Assembly (NCBI GenBank): GCA_014654035.1
Contig: JACWDQ010000010.1
Coordinates: 1-45,328, forward strand
Source of the DNA: Pelagibacterales bacterium SAG-MED19
GTDB taxonomy: Bacteria > Pseudomonadota > Alphaproteobacteria > Pelagibacterales > Pelagibacteraceae
Reading direction: 5' to 3'
Length of the DNA stretch: 45,328 bases
In this document: positions 19,191 to 27,872 of the stretch, piece by piece
Numbering within the stretch: the stretch's first letter is position 1
Layout of the letters: every line of letters starts with the position of its first letter
Made by a program: the position numbers and the translations under genes
The notes under the pieces: generated by a model
Databases searched by the model: none
The model's input: only the letters and a program-made list of their open reading frames with translations
Told to the model about the DNA's origin: nothing

Positions 19191-19953
19191 TTCTCACTGT
19201 CATCTCGATCACGAACCACTAATTAGTGATTTATCAAATGTAATACAAAGATCTAAGAATGTGGGTATAAAGAAACTTCTTACTATCTCAACTTCCTTAG
19301 AAAGCTTTTCAAAGATAAAAGAAATAATAAATAAAGATGATATAATTTATGGTACGATTGGTATCCATCCGCATGAAAGTGAAAAAGATATAATTAAATC
19401 AGATGAAATAATAAAAATCTTAAAAAGCAATAATAAAATAATTGGAGTAGGTGAAACTGGATTGGATTTTTATTATAATCATAGTGATAAGAATAAACAA
19501 ATAAATAGTTTTAGAGAACATATAGAAGCATCTATACAATCAGAAATGCCAATAATTGTTCATTCAAGAAATGCTGAAGAAGATACATTTAGGATATTAA
19601 ATGATTATAAAAACAAGAATTTGAAAATTTTGATGCATTGTTTCACTGGATCAAGGGAATTTTCTAAGAAACTTCTTACTTTAGACTCTTATTTTTCAGC
19701 TAGTGGTATTATTACATTTAAAAATTCGATTGATCTTCAGGATACATTTAAGTCTTTACCATTAGATAAAATTTTAATTGAGACTGATAGTCCTTTTTTA
19801 GCACCCGTACCAAAAAGAGGAAAAAAAAATGAACCGTCTTATATTGATTTCACTGCAAAAAAACTCTCTGAAATCTTAAAAATTACTAAGTTAGAACTTA
19901 TTGAAATAACGACCAATAATTTTAATAAACTTTTTTCAATTAAACAATTATGA
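19183..19953 (+). CDS. tatD: TatD-family metal-dependent hydrolase
   Basis: TatD proteins are metal-dependent nucleases of the amidohydrolase-like TIM-barrel fold. The 256-residue protein has all metal ligand motifs: DSHCHLD (residues 3-9), GVGETGLDFYY, IIVHSRNAEED, MHCFTGS, and IETDSPFLAPVPKRGKKNEP. Its length is typical. It overlaps metG by 8 bases and the next gene by 4. The substrate is presumably 3' DNA/RNA ends by family knowledge; nothing here narrows it further. Confidence 0.93.
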   Translation: MIDSHCHLDHEPLISDLSNVIQRSKNVGIKKLLTISTSLESFSKIKEIINKDDIIYGTIGIHPHESEKDIIKSDEIIKILKSNNKIIGVGETGLDFYYNHSDKNKQINSFREHIEASIQSEMPIIVHSRNAEEDTFRILNDYKNKNLKILMHCFTGSREFSKKLLTLDSYFSASGIITFKNSIDLQDTFKSLPLDKILIETDSPFLAPVPKRGKKNEPSYIDFTAKKLSEILKITKLELIEITTNNFNKLFSIKQL

Positions 19954-20723
19954 AATTTGTAATATTAGGATGTGGAAGTTCTATGGGTGTTCCAAGAATA
20001 GATGGATATTATGGAGACTGTGATCCAAAAAATAAAAAGAATAATAGAACTCGTTGTTCAGCTTTTTTAAAAACTAAAGATACAAATATTTTAATTGACA
20101 CATCACCAGATTTAAGAAGTCAACTTTTAAAAAATAAAATAGATAAAATAGATAAAGTTTTTTATTCTCATAAACATGCAGATCAAACTCATGGCATTAA
20201 TGATTTAAGAGTTTTTTATTTAAAGAATAAAAAGCCATTAGCTATCTATGCAGATAAAATGACATCTAAATATTTATTAAAAACTTTTACTTATTGTTTT
20301 AAAAAAATAAATAATGGATATCCTGTTACTTTAAAATTAAATAGATTAAAAAAAAATTTTTTTATTGAAAATGGAAATAAAAAAAAAATTTTAGTTCAAT
20401 CAATTAAAGTAAAACATGGTGATGTTGATTGTATTTGTTATGTTTTTGACAGAAAGATTGCTTACATTAGTGATGTCAAAGAGATCAATAAAAAAGACTA
20501 TAAATATTTTATGAATTTAGAGTATTTGATTATTGATTGTCTCTGGTTAAGAGATCATCCATCTCATTTGAATTTTAATGAGTCAATAGATTTAATAAAA
20601 AAATTTTCTCCCAAAAAAGCAATTCTAACAAACTTACATTCTGATCTTGATTATAACAAATTAAAAAAAAAACTTCCTTCAAATATCATGCCAGCTTATG
20701 ATGGTTTGACTATTAATTTATAA
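19950..20723 (+). CDS. MBL-fold metallohydrolase (PhnP/RNase Z-like)
   Basis: This 257-residue beta-lactamase-fold hydrolase follows tatD, as in most alphaproteobacteria. It begins MKFVILGCGSSMGVPRIDG and has DTSPDLRSQLL, the metal motif SHKHADQTHG (HxHxDxxH; about 74-81), a late VKHGDVDCICYVFDRKIAYISD and the C-terminal ILTNLHSDLDY. The pattern resembles the PhnP phosphodiesterase branch of the superfamily, but no phn genes are nearby, so a role in phosphonate use is not supported. Its 3' end overlaps that of the convergent glutathione peroxidase gene by 6 bases. Confidence 0.85.
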   Translation: MKFVILGCGSSMGVPRIDGYYGDCDPKNKKNNRTRCSAFLKTKDTNILIDTSPDLRSQLLKNKIDKIDKVFYSHKHADQTHGINDLRVFYLKNKKPLAIYADKMTSKYLLKTFTYCFKKINNGYPVTLKLNRLKKNFFIENGNKKKILVQSIKVKHGDVDCICYVFDRKIAYISDVKEINKKDYKYFMNLEYLIIDCLWLRDHPSHLNFNESIDLIKKFSPKKAILTNLHSDLDYNKLKKKLPSNIMPAYDGLTINL

Positions 20724-21260
20724 AATATTTTCTAAAGTTTTAATTAATTTTTTTGATAATGGATTAGTAAATGATGTGTATGTTTGTTCAATTTTACCAT
20801 CTTTATTAATCAAAATTTTGTGAAAGTTCCACTTGGGGACAGCTGATTTGCCATGATTTTCTTTTGCCCATTTAAAAATTTCATGGGCTTTATCACCTTT
20901 TACTTCTGTGATAGTTGTCAGAGGAAAGTTAATATTAAAATTTACTTCACAAAATTCTTTTACATCTGCATTGCTACTTTTCTCTTGATTAAATGAATTA
21001 GATGGAACACCAAGAACAATTAAACCTTTTTCTTTATATAGATCCCACAACTTTTGTAATTCATCATATTGTTTTGTGAAACCACAATAGCTAGCTGTAT
21101 TCACAATTAAGATTATTTTATTTTTGTAATCTTTAAAATTTATTGTCTCACCAGTTATACTTTCTATACTGAAATCATAAATTTTTTTTTCATAGTTTGC
21201 AGTAGCTGAAGTTTTAAAAAAAAACATAATTATCGATAATAGAAATATTACTTTTTTCAT
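20718..21260 (-). CDS. Glutathione peroxidase-family protein, exported
   Basis: This is a thiol peroxidase of the GPx family, which reduces hydroperoxides. The 180-residue protein has a signal peptide (about 1-21, VIFLLSIIMFFFKTSATA), the peroxidatic cysteine in NTASYCGFTKQYDEL, the LGVPSNSFNQEKSS segment with the active-site glutamine, and the PKWNFHKILINKDG motif with the active-site tryptophan/asparagine. It has cysteine rather than selenocysteine and probably uses thioredoxin, as inferred from the family. Its start overlaps the nhaA stop by 4 bases, so the two share a transcript. Confidence 0.92.
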   Translation of the reverse strand: MKKVIFLLSIIMFFFKTSATANYEKKIYDFSIESITGETINFKDYKNKIILIVNTASYCGFTKQYDELQKLWDLYKEKGLIVLGVPSNSFNQEKSSNADVKEFCEVNFNINFPLTTITEVKGDKAHEIFKWAKENHGKSAVPKWNFHKILINKDGKIEQTYTSFTNPLSKKLIKTLENIL

Positions 21261-22438
21261 TTGTTAGGTTTATTTGGGGTAAGTAATATCAAAAAATAAC
21301 CAAATAAAGTCGATAATAAGGACCCAGTTAGTACCCCTATTTTTACACCATCTATATATTGCATGTTTTCAACAAAAGCTAAATTTCCAACAAACAAACT
21401 CATCGTGAAACCAATCCCAGTGAGAACTCCAACACCATAAAAATTGTACCAACTTGTGTCATTTGGCATTTGGGCTACTTTTAATTTTATAGAGATATAT
21501 GAAAATATAAAAACTCCAAGTTGTTTACCTAGAAATAGTCCTAATACGATACCAAGTGGAACCTTATCTAATAACGAAGCAAAAGATAACCCTTCTAAAG
21601 ATACACCAGCATTTGCAAATGCAAATAGAGGCATTATACCAAAAGCAACATATGGACTAATGGCATGTTCTATTTTTATCAATAAAGAAAAATCTTTTTC
21701 TTTTTTTCTATGAGGAATAGTCACAGCTAACAAAACACCAGCAATAGTAGCATGGATACCAGAGTTATGTGTAAAATCCCAAAGGAAGAGTCCAACAACT
21801 AAATAAGGTAGAAACTTTTTAATATTAAATTTGTTAATTAATAATAAAATAATAAAAGCTAATAACATTAAAGTTAAATACTTAATACTTAAATCTCCAG
21901 AGTAGAATAGGGCAATAATTACTATTGCTCCCAAATCATCAATTATAGCTAATGCAGTTAAAAATACTTTTAATGAAATAGGAACTCTTTTTCCAAGTAA
22001 AGATAAAACACCAAGAGAAAATGCGATGTCTGTTGCAGATGGTATAGCCCAGCCATTTAAAGTTTCACTATCACCTAAATTTACAAAAATATAAAATAAT
22101 GCAGGGACTAGCATTCCTCCTACAGCAGCTATAATTGGTAATAAAGCCTGTTTTATATTAGATAACTCACCTTGTAAAAATTCCCTTTTAATCTCTAGTG
22201 TTACAAAGAAAAAAAATATTGCCATAAGAGCATCATTTATCCAATGAATAACGCTAAGTTTTAATCCGAAGTTATTTATTCCGATAAATAAATATTTTTC
22301 TAAAGTGGAAAAATATAGATCAGCAAAGTTAGAATTACTTATATAAAGGGCAATTACAGCTGCAAATAAAAGAAAAAGACCACTAGCAGCCTCAAGTTTA
22401 AAAAACCATTTAAAGGGTTTTGATATATAATTAATCAT
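21257..22438 (-). CDS. nhaA: Na+/H+ antiporter NhaA
   Basis: NhaA exchanges external H+ for internal Na+. The 393-residue, twelve-helix protein matches the family throughout: LEAASGLFLLFAAVIAL, FFFFVTLEIKREFLQGEL, WAIPSATDIAFSLGVL, and the ion-binding Asp pair in ALAIIDDLGAIVIIALFYS. FANAGVSLEG and GFTMSLFVGNLAF complete it. It is placed between a zinc-ribbon protein (3 bases upstream) and glutathione peroxidase (4-base overlap). Sodium-coupled transport suits a marine bacterium. Confidence 0.96.
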   Translation of the reverse strand: MINYISKPFKWFFKLEAASGLFLLFAAVIALYISNSNFADLYFSTLEKYLFIGINNFGLKLSVIHWINDALMAIFFFFVTLEIKREFLQGELSNIKQALLPIIAAVGGMLVPALFYIFVNLGDSETLNGWAIPSATDIAFSLGVLSLLGKRVPISLKVFLTALAIIDDLGAIVIIALFYSGDLSIKYLTLMLLAFIILLLINKFNIKKFLPYLVVGLFLWDFTHNSGIHATIAGVLLAVTIPHRKKEKDFSLLIKIEHAISPYVAFGIMPLFAFANAGVSLEGLSFASLLDKVPLGIVLGLFLGKQLGVFIFSYISIKLKVAQMPNDTSWYNFYGVGVLTGIGFTMSLFVGNLAFVENMQYIDGVKIGVLTGSLLSTLFGYFLILLTPNKPNK

Positions 22439-22440
22439 AA

Positions 22441-22890
22441 CTAAAATAAATCTATAATAAATAATTTAATATCTTTTATAGTTTCAAAAAGACTAAAAAG
22501 TATCAATTCTAAACTAGGGAACATTTGATAAAAAAAATCTTTAAAAGTGTCTAAAATGATAATTAAAGCAATAAAAGAGATAATAAAAACTAAAATATAA
22601 GATAATAATTTACTTAATCTAAAAGATGATTTTTTAATTTCACTTTTATTAATTATAGTTTTTTTAATATTTTCTTTAGTTTCGATAAATTCGTCTATTT
22701 GAGCTTCATCATTAGAAGTTTCTGACTTTATTTCAACTTTATCTACTCGAATATCTGGTTGATGTTGAGAATTTTTATTAAAAAACCAAGTATGATTACA
22801 CGAACCACATTGAATAGTCCTACCCTCATTTGGTATTAATTCTGAGTCAACCTCAAATTTTTTGCTACAATTAACGCATTCTATAATCAT
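22441..22890 (-). CDS. Zinc-ribbon (MJ0042-type) membrane protein
   Basis: This 149-residue protein has an N-terminal zinc ribbon with two CxxC knuckles (IECVNCSKKF at 3-12; IQCGSCNHTWFFN at about 26-38), the MJ0042/zinc_ribbon_5 signature. A charged linker and a transmembrane helix follow (about 96-118, LLSYILVFIISFIALIIIL), then a second hydrophobic tail. Such proteins are common in alphaproteobacteria with unknown function, often beside cell-division genes; here the downstream neighbour is nhaA. It may be a membrane-anchored regulatory or chaperone-like protein, but that is a guess. Confidence 0.75.
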   Translation of the reverse strand: MIIECVNCSKKFEVDSELIPNEGRTIQCGSCNHTWFFNKNSQHQPDIRVDKVEIKSETSNDEAQIDEFIETKENIKKTIINKSEIKKSSFRLSKLLSYILVFIISFIALIIILDTFKDFFYQMFPSLELILFSLFETIKDIKLFIIDLF

Positions 22891-22946
22891 TTTATTTATA
22901 TATCAGATTTATATAAAATTACTCTTATTTAAACAATCTTTGTACT

Positions 22947-22974
22947 TTGAAAAAATTAATAAGTACTGTATTAG
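22947..22974 (+). promoter_or_regulatory. Probable promoter of tRNA-Pro
   Basis: TTGAAA (22947-22952), a 16-base spacer and TATTAG (22969-22974) place a start around 22981, just before the mature tRNA at 22984. The spacing is plausible and the -10 is imperfect. Confidence 0.45.
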
Positions 22975-22983
22975 TAAACCACT

Positions 22984-23060
<77 letters not shown>

Positions 23061-23065
23061 GCATT

Positions 23066-23347
23066 ATGAAAAAAGCTAAAATTTATATTCCCAATAAAAG
23101 TCCTATGCAATCAGGGTTAGGCAAAACCTATAAATGGGTTTTAGAATTTGAGACTAAAGATCCAACTAAGAATCCGTTAATGGGATGGGAAAGCTCTTCA
23201 GATACATTAACAGAATTAAAATTAGAATTTTCATCTAAAGAACTAGCTATAAATTATGCTAAAAAAAAAAAAATTGATTATGAACTAATTGAACCAAAAA
23301 AAAAAAGATTAATCAAAAAATCTTACGCTGATAATTTTTTAGAATAA
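23066..23347 (+). CDS. NDUFS4-like complex I accessory subunit
   Basis: The 93-residue protein matches the ETC complex I conserved region shared with the mitochondrial 18-kDa subunit NDUFS4. Visible motifs are AKIYIPNKSPMQSGLGKTYKW, shortened here as the start, WVLEFETKD, and NPLMGWESSSDTLTELKLEF, followed by the KSYADNF tail. In alphaproteobacteria this subunit is a supernumerary component of NADH:ubiquinone oxidoreductase encoded away from the nuo operon, commonly behind tRNA-Pro. Four bases separate it from the SbmA-like gene. Confidence 0.88.
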   Translation: MKKAKIYIPNKSPMQSGLGKTYKWVLEFETKDPTKNPLMGWESSSDTLTELKLEFSSKELAINYAKKKKIDYELIEPKKKRLIKKSYADNFLE

Positions 23348-23351
23348 TTAA

Positions 23352-24347
23352 ATGTTTAAATTTTTTACACAAAAAGAATGGTTTTTATGGAGTATATTAG
23401 GATCAATTTTTATTTTAGTATCTACTTGGTATCAAGTTCAACTAGACGTTAAAATTAATGAATGGTTTGGTGAATTTTACGATACTTTACAAAAAGCTTT
23501 AACAACACCAAATTCTGTAACTGAAACTGAATTTATAGGATATCTTTTTTCATTCGCAAAAATTGCTGCTCTTTGGATTTTAATCGCTGTATTTACTGGT
23601 TTCTTTACAAGTCATTGGGTTTTTAGATGGAGAACTTCAATGGCAAATTATTATCATGATCAATGGTTAAAAGCTCGATTAACTGAAGGTGCATCACAAA
23701 GAGTTCAAGAAGATACATTAAAATTTGCAAGAATAATGGAAGGCTTAGGTACCGGATTGCTTGATAGTGTGATGACTTTGATTGCTTTTACACCGATCCT
23801 TTGGGGACTATCAAAACAAATTGATATATTACCTTGGATTGGTGAAGTTGATCATGCATTAGTTTGGGTTGCAATTATATCAGCTTTAGGAGGAACACTA
23901 ATACTTGCCGCTGTTGGTATAAAGTTGCCTGGTATTGAGTATGATATACAAAAAGAAGAAGCTGGTTATAGAAAAGAATTAGTCCTTGGTGAAGAAGATC
24001 CAATACGAGCAGCACCACCAACAATTGGTCAATTATATAATCGTGTAAGAGGCATTCACTATAAATCTTACTTTCATTATTTATATTTTAATACAGTTAA
24101 ATGGAGTTACTTTCAGGGGATGGTGATCGTTCCTTATTTGGCGCTGGCTCCAACTATAGTTACAGGTGCAATTACTTTAGGTTTTGTTCAACAAATAACA
24201 AGAGCATTTGGTCGTGTAGAAGGTTCATTACAATATCTTGTTAAAAGCTGGTCAACTATTGTAGAATTTATTTCTGTTTGGAAAAGATTAAAGGAATTTG
24301 AGGATAAATTAAATCAATCTGAAAAATTTAGTCCAAAGATTTCATGA
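23352..24347 (+). CDS. SbmA/BacA-like family transporter
   Basis: This is a membrane protein of the SbmA/BacA-like family (peptide uptake or ABC-type transmembrane domain without its own ATPase). The 331-residue sequence opens FKFFTQKEWFLWSILGSIF and contains VKINEWFGEFYDTLQKAL, FTSHWVFRWRTSMANYYHDQWL and the late QQITRAFGRVEGSLQYLVKSW, all family hallmarks. It has about six membrane segments. It is shorter than typical BacA (about 400 residues). It overlaps glpX by 4 bases. The substrate cannot be told from sequence. Confidence 0.85.
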   Translation: MFKFFTQKEWFLWSILGSIFILVSTWYQVQLDVKINEWFGEFYDTLQKALTTPNSVTETEFIGYLFSFAKIAALWILIAVFTGFFTSHWVFRWRTSMANYYHDQWLKARLTEGASQRVQEDTLKFARIMEGLGTGLLDSVMTLIAFTPILWGLSKQIDILPWIGEVDHALVWVAIISALGGTLILAAVGIKLPGIEYDIQKEEAGYRKELVLGEEDPIRAAPPTIGQLYNRVRGIHYKSYFHYLYFNTVKWSYFQGMVIVPYLALAPTIVTGAITLGFVQQITRAFGRVEGSLQYLVKSWSTIVEFISVWKRLKEFEDKLNQSEKFSPKIS

Positions 24348-25303
24348 CAATAGAAAAAAAATATATTGATCAACTAATTAATGTTACATCTCAAGCTGCT
24401 GTGGCATCATTTTTTTTAATTGGAAAAAAAGATAAAACAGCAGCTGATCAAGCTGCTGTTGATGCTATGAGAACAGAATTAAATCAAATTGATATGATAG
24501 GAGAAATTGTAATAGGTGAAGGTACATTAGATGAAGCTCCTATGTTATATAATGGAGAAATACTCGGTAATAAAAATGGACCTAATTTTGATATTGCAGT
24601 TGATCCAGTTGAGGGAACTAATTTTGTAGCAAATAATTTACCAGGAGCTCTTTCAGTAATTGCTATAGCGGAAAAAGGTAATTTGTTTAAAGCACCAGAA
24701 ACGTATATGGAAAAAATCGCAACAACAAAAGCTGAAAAAGGGTTAATAGATCTTGATTATTCAATTAAAAAAAATATTACCAATTTAGCTGATTTTAAAA
24801 ATACAAGTCCTTCTAATTTAACAGCATGTGTTTTAGATAGACCGAGACATAAAAAAATTATTGACGAACTATCAGCTTTAAAAGTTAAAATAAAACTTAT
24901 AACTGATGGAGATGTAGCTGGAGCCCTTTTAGTAACCAATGCAAAGTATGGAATAGATATTTTTTTAGGAATAGGAGGAGGCCCTGAAGGTGTTTTAGCC
25001 GCAGCAGCTTTGGATGCATTTGATTGTCATTTTCAAGGTAGGTTTATTTTTGATAACGAAAAAGATATCCAAGAAGCTAAATCTAATGGTATTGAAGATT
25101 TAAACAAGAAATATGAGTTAATAGAAATTGTTAAAGGTGAGTCAATTTTTTGTGCAACAGCTATTACTGATACGATGAACATGAAAGGTGTAATCTCTGA
25201 AGGTAATTCTTCTTTTGTTACTGAAACTTTAGTTACACATAAAAGCTTAAATAATAAATACTTTGATATTAAAAAAAACAAGCTTTTATTGAAGCACAAA
25301 TAA
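24344..25303 (+). CDS. glpX: Class II fructose-1,6-bisphosphatase
   Basis: GlpX hydrolyses fructose-1,6-bisphosphate for gluconeogenesis, or sedoheptulose-1,7-bisphosphate in some bacteria. The 319-residue protein has the metal-binding motifs EIVIGEGTLDEAPMLYNGE and AVDPVEGTNFV (about 87-97), plus LITDGDVAGALL and the GIGGGPEGVLAAAAL loop characteristic of the class II family. It overlaps the transporter upstream by 4 bases; 120 bases without a gene follow before tRNA-Glu. The gene marks the edge of the conserved block before the accessory region. Confidence 0.95.
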   Translation: MTIEKKYIDQLINVTSQAAVASFFLIGKKDKTAADQAAVDAMRTELNQIDMIGEIVIGEGTLDEAPMLYNGEILGNKNGPNFDIAVDPVEGTNFVANNLPGALSVIAIAEKGNLFKAPETYMEKIATTKAEKGLIDLDYSIKKNITNLADFKNTSPSNLTACVLDRPRHKKIIDELSALKVKIKLITDGDVAGALLVTNAKYGIDIFLGIGGGPEGVLAAAALDAFDCHFQGRFIFDNEKDIQEAKSNGIEDLNKKYELIEIVKGESIFCATAITDTMNMKGVISEGNSSFVTETLVTHKSLNNKYFDIKKNKLLLKHK

Positions 25304-25423
25304 GATAAAAAGAGTTTTTAACCAAAAATAAAATGAACTTATCTATTAATGAATAAAGATTTCGTACTGGGGTTTATTATAGACTTGATAAATAAAGACT
25401 TTTCAAATAAAAGACCTCAAAAT

Positions 25424-25498
25424 GGTCCCTTCGTCTATCGGTTAGGACACGTGGTTTTCATCCTCGAAAGAGGGGTTCGATTCCCCTAGGGACCGCCA
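25424..25498 (+). tRNA. tRNA-Glu (anticodon TTC) with a T-T mismatch in the anticodon stem
   Basis: This is a 75-base cloverleaf with encoded CCA. The acceptor GGTCCCT pairs with AGGGACC, and the T-arm GGGG/CCCC carries TTCGATT. The anticodon stem is CGTGG/CCTCG around loop TTTTCAT; positions 29 and 41 are T opposite T, while the other four pairs are Watson-Crick. The rest is intact. A weak promoter (TTGATA at 25385, TAAAAG at 25408, 17-base spacing) precedes it. Confidence 0.93.
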
Positions 25499-25500
25499 TT

Positions 25501-25758
25501 ATGACTCACTTTGTTTATTTGATTATCTCAAAAACAAATAATCAAATAATATCATACGTTGGTTATACAAATAACTTACAAAAAAGACTAAAATTGCATA
25601 ATAATTCAAAAGGTGCAAAATTTACTAGAGGTAGGTTATGGGAATTAGCGTTTTATAAAGCTTATAAAACAAAATCTATTGCTTTAAAAGAGGAGTATAA
25701 ATTAAAAAAAAACTATAATTTAAGATCTAAAATTAAAAATACATTTAAAAAAAAATGA
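25501..25758 (+). CDS. GIY-YIG nuclease-domain protein
   Basis: This 85-residue single-domain protein resembles the UPF0213/YhbQ-type GIY-YIG family. The GIY-YIG strands are FVYLIISK (4-11) and YVGYTNN (about 19-25), with the conserved arginine in LQKRLKLHN and the later GAKFTRGRLWEL and ALKEEYKLKK segments containing the catalytic glutamate. It begins 2 bases after tRNA-Glu and overlaps the large glycosyltransferase gene by 4 bases. Family members have structure-specific nuclease activity in a few cases; its role here is unknown, and it is the first protein gene of the accessory region. Confidence 0.88.
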   Translation: MTHFVYLIISKTNNQIISYVGYTNNLQKRLKLHNNSKGAKFTRGRLWELAFYKAYKTKSIALKEEYKLKKNYNLRSKIKNTFKKK

Positions 25759-27872
25759 AAATATCAGTCCTTTTACCATACAAAGAAAATTTTTCTGCAA
25801 ATTACGCAGGAGCTGTATCATTGTTTGTTAAAGATACTGTTATTAATAGTAAATTTTCTAAATCGACTTTTGTTTTTGGTAGTATGCAATATAAAAAACC
25901 TTTTTTAAAAAATTACATTAATATAGATTTAAAAAAAAATTTTTTACAAAGTAATAGCAAAAGTTATATAAAAAAGTTTGTAGATAGTGAAAAGAAAATT
26001 AATTCAGACATAATTGAGATTCATAATAGACCAAATTATATTAAATATCTTAAAGATCTTAAAAATAAAAAAATAATCTTATATTTTCATAATGATCCAT
26101 TGTCTATGAATGGTTCAATTTCAGTTAAAGATCGATTATTTTTATTAAATAATATTGATAAAATCTTATTTAATAGCAAATGGTCTCAAAAACGTTTTTT
26201 CATAAACATAGAAAATGATGAATTACTTAAACAAAAAACTTCAGTATGTTATCAATCAACATCAAAAACTTCGATCGATTTCAAAAAAAAACAAAATATA
26301 ATTTCTTTTATTGGAAAACTAAATTCTGCAAAAGGTTATGATTTATTTGGAAAAGCAATATTACAAATTCTTGATAAATATCCTGATTGGAAATCGATCG
26401 TTATTGGAGATGAACCCAGAGAAAAAATTAATTTCAATCATAAAAATTTGATTTTGAGAGGATACACAAATCATAATACAGTTTTAAAATTATTAGAGAA
26501 AATTAGTATTTCTGTTATTTGTTCCAGATGGGAAGAGCCTTTTGGTAGAACAAGTTTAGAAGCTGCAAGCAGAGGTTCAGCTGTAATTATAAGCAATAAA
26601 GGGGGTTTACCTGAAACTGTAAAAGATGCAATTATTTTGAAAAATTTATCTTCAAAAGAAATATTCAATGAAATTGACAAACTTATTAATAATAAAAAAA
26701 ATTTACTTATTGTTCAAAAAAGAAATTTTAAAAATTTTATTTTTAATCATAAATATATCTCATCAATTATAGACAATATTCGAAGTGATTTTAAAAAGAT
26801 TAATTCTTTTAATATCAAAAAGGAAAGAATTTTAAAAATCATGCATATTACAAATTTAAATGAACGTTTTAATGGAAGATTGCATTACAATACAGGCCGT
26901 AGGATCAATAATGGATTTATAAGAAATGGTCATAATGTTTTGACACTAAGTGATCGTGACACAAGTCATTATCAAAAAAAAATAATTGACCTTAAGGGAA
27001 ATAAAGCACTTCAAAAAAAAATAATTGATAATTTTAACAATTTTAAACCTGATGTTTTAGTATTAGGACATGCAGATAGAGTATCAAATAAAACCTTAGA
27101 AATTATAAAAAATAATAAAAAAAATGTTAAAATATCTCAATGGTTTTTAGACCCTTTGTCCAAATATGGTCCTGATCACATTACTAATTCAAAAAGAATA
27201 TTAGAAAAATTAGATTTTATTGATAACACATTTTTGACAACAGATCCAAAATCATTATCGTTCAAAATTGAAAATGCTCACTTCATTCCAAATCCATGCG
27301 ATAAATCTTTTGAAATTTTAGAAAATTATAAAAAAAAACCTACATTCGATGTTTTTTTTGCAATGAGTCATGGCGTTCATAGAGGTGCACTAAAAAGTGG
27401 AAAGGAAGATGATAGAGAAAGATTTATTAATAAATTAATTACTTTAAACAGAAATTTAAAATTTGATGTTTATGGAATGAATAATGTTCAGCCTGTTTGG
27501 GCTGAACAATTTCTTGAAAAAATATCTAACTCTTATATGGGTTTGAACTTGAGTAGAGGAAAACCAATCAAATATTATAGTAGCGATCGAATAGCACAAC
27601 TTATTGGTAATGGTTTATTAACATTCATTGATCAACGGACTTATTTAAGTGATTTTTTTTCATCAAAAGAAATCATTTTTTATAAAGATATAAATGATTT
27701 AAGTTATAAACTTAATAAATATAAAAAAGATAAGAAAAATGGAAAAAAAATTGCCAAAAAAGGTCGAGACAAATATTTAAAATATTTTAATTCAGATATT
27801 GTGTCTAAATTTATTCTATCAAAAACACTAAATTTCAAATCAAAACAAAAATTTATTTGGGAAAATAATTAG
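25755..27872 (+). CDS. Two-domain glycosyltransferase (GT4 + CgeB-like)
   Basis: At 705 residues this is two glycosyltransferase units in one chain. Residues 1-345 form a GT-B fold GT4 enzyme: IISFIGKLNSAKGYDLFGKAI, the donor-site motif SRWEEPFGRTSLEAASRG (E-x7-E type) and ISNKGGLPETV. Residues about 355-705 resemble the CgeB/Glyco_trans_1_2 family: LHYNTGRRINNGFIRNGH, HFIPNPCDKS, VFFAMSHGVHRG and the C-terminal SYMGLNLSRGKPIKYYSSDR. It is probably cytoplasmic or membrane-peripheral, acting in surface polysaccharide assembly. Sugar and acceptor are unknown. It overlaps the GIY-YIG gene by 4 bases and the next glycosyltransferase gene by 1. Confidence 0.85.
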   Translation: MKISVLLPYKENFSANYAGAVSLFVKDTVINSKFSKSTFVFGSMQYKKPFLKNYINIDLKKNFLQSNSKSYIKKFVDSEKKINSDIIEIHNRPNYIKYLKDLKNKKIILYFHNDPLSMNGSISVKDRLFLLNNIDKILFNSKWSQKRFFINIENDELLKQKTSVCYQSTSKTSIDFKKKQNIISFIGKLNSAKGYDLFGKAILQILDKYPDWKSIVIGDEPREKINFNHKNLILRGYTNHNTVLKLLEKISISVICSRWEEPFGRTSLEAASRGSAVIISNKGGLPETVKDAIILKNLSSKEIFNEIDKLINNKKNLLIVQKRNFKNFIFNHKYISSIIDNIRSDFKKINSFNIKKERILKIMHITNLNERFNGRLHYNTGRRINNGFIRNGHNVLTLSDRDTSHYQKKIIDLKGNKALQKKIIDNFNNFKPDVLVLGHADRVSNKTLEIIKNNKKNVKISQWFLDPLSKYGPDHITNSKRILEKLDFIDNTFLTTDPKSLSFKIENAHFIPNPCDKSFEILENYKKKPTFDVFFAMSHGVHRGALKSGKEDDRERFINKLITLNRNLKFDVYGMNNVQPVWAEQFLEKISNSYMGLNLSRGKPIKYYSSDRIAQLIGNGLLTFIDQRTYLSDFFSSKEIIFYKDINDLSYKLNKYKKDKKNGKKIAKKGRDKYLKYFNSDIVSKFILSKTLNFKSKQKFIWENN

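Noticed and set aside
25501-25758. GIY-YIG protein as a homing endonuclease of a mobile intron
   Set aside because: It is a small single-domain UPF0213-like protein with no DNA-binding tail and no intron around it.
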